The position numbers and the translations under genes were made by a program. Source: Maribacter sp. (GTDB lineage: Bacteria > Bacteroidota > Bacteroidia > Flavobacteriales > Flavobacteriaceae). Taken from it: 7,183 bases of DNA. This document shows positions 6,865 through 7,183 of the stretch, piece after piece (position 1 is the first letter of the stretch; each line of letters begins with the position of its first letter). The DNA lies in NCBI GenBank assembly GCA_003232155.1, contig QILY01000157.1, positions 1-7,183 on the forward strand, in the 5' to 3' direction. Under the pieces are notes generated by a model, which did no database searches, was not told the origin of the DNA, and was given only the letters and a program-made list of their open reading frames with translations.

Positions 6865-7183
6865 ATGAAAAAAACACAAATCATTGTGATACTCGTTATC
6901 GCACTATATTTTACTGGCTATTCCCAACAAACTACATCGGATAGTAACAGCACTTTAGAACAAACAGAAGAATATATCTATAGTGGAGAACTCACCCGTA
7001 AAAAATCCAGAAAGACCTTTAAGGATGTCAAGGCACTTGCCGAAGCAGGGAACCCAAAGGCTATCTGTATGCTCGGTATTCTTTATAAGGATGGCATCGG
7101 TACGTCCCTGAATTTTAATAAGGCAAGAAAACAGTTCAAAAAAGCCTATGAACTCGGCGACGAAAAAGCAGCCTATAGCCTAG
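6865..7183 (+). CDS. Secreted Sel1-repeat (TPR-like) protein, 5' part only
   Basis: The frame opens at the ATG at 6865, preceded by an A-rich leader typical of Bacteroidota, and runs 106 codons to the window edge without a stop. Residues 1 to about 20 form a signal peptide (MKKT, hydrophobic core, GYS before QQTT) with no lipobox Cys, so the protein is probably periplasmic or outer-surface. Residues about 62-98 form one Sel1-like repeat with the expected pattern: small residues, L-G-x-L-Y-x-x-G-x-G, then K-A-x-x-x-F-x-K-A, and a G-D/E turn that starts a second repeat. Such helical repeats usually scaffold protein-protein contacts; no catalytic domain is visible in this part. What lies beyond the window may change the picture. 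It follows the AraC-type regulator gene in the same direction but is 158 bp away. Confidence 0.85.
   Translation, partial: MKKTQIIVILVIALYFTGYSQQTTSDSNSTLEQTEEYIYSGELTRKKSRKTFKDVKALAEAGNPKAICMLGILYKDGIGTSLNFNKARKQFKKAYELGDEKAAYSL

Overview
The window looks like chromosomal DNA from a marine-type member of the Flavobacteriia (phylum Bacteroidota). The evidence is low-GC DNA, A-rich translation starts in place of strong Shine-Dalgarno sites, a promoter matching the Bacteroidota TTTG / TAnnTTTG consensus, a DUF3810 membrane protein and a membrane-anchored AraC-type regulator. I could not place it to genus.

Layout. On the minus strand, right to left, lie a DUF3810 membrane metalloprotease-like gene (3893 to 2826) and then a very long exported tandem amidohydrolase (2666 to beyond position 1; its C-terminus lies outside the window). 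The 159 bp between them hold an inverted heptanucleotide repeat just after the DUF3810 stop and an imperfect palindrome just before the amidohydrolase start. On the plus strand lie pepD (3992-5452, M20C dipeptidase), a seven-helix membrane AraC-type regulator (5585-6706) and the first third or so of a secreted Sel1-repeat protein (6865 to the window end). No stretch of 300 bases or more lacks a gene. The 132 bp between pepD and the regulator gene are AT-rich, with no clear terminator or consensus promoter. The 158 bp between the regulator and the Sel1 gene hold one perfect 7-bp inverted repeat.

The DUF3810 gene and pepD are divergent across 98 bp, and this spacer carries two mirror-image copies of a -7 promoter box. 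Three consecutive genes encode probable or possible peptide and amide hydrolases: an exported amidohydrolase, a membrane HExxH protein and a cytoplasmic dipeptidase. A shared role in using peptides as nutrients is plausible but is inference. The regulator and the Sel1 protein show no visible functional link to these three.

No RNA gene, mobile element, CRISPR array or obvious undescribed system is visible. The points most worth a second look are the amidohydrolase whose first catalytic domain has lost its metal ligands, the uncharacterised DUF3810 protein, the inverted heptad repeat and the mirrored divergent promoter.
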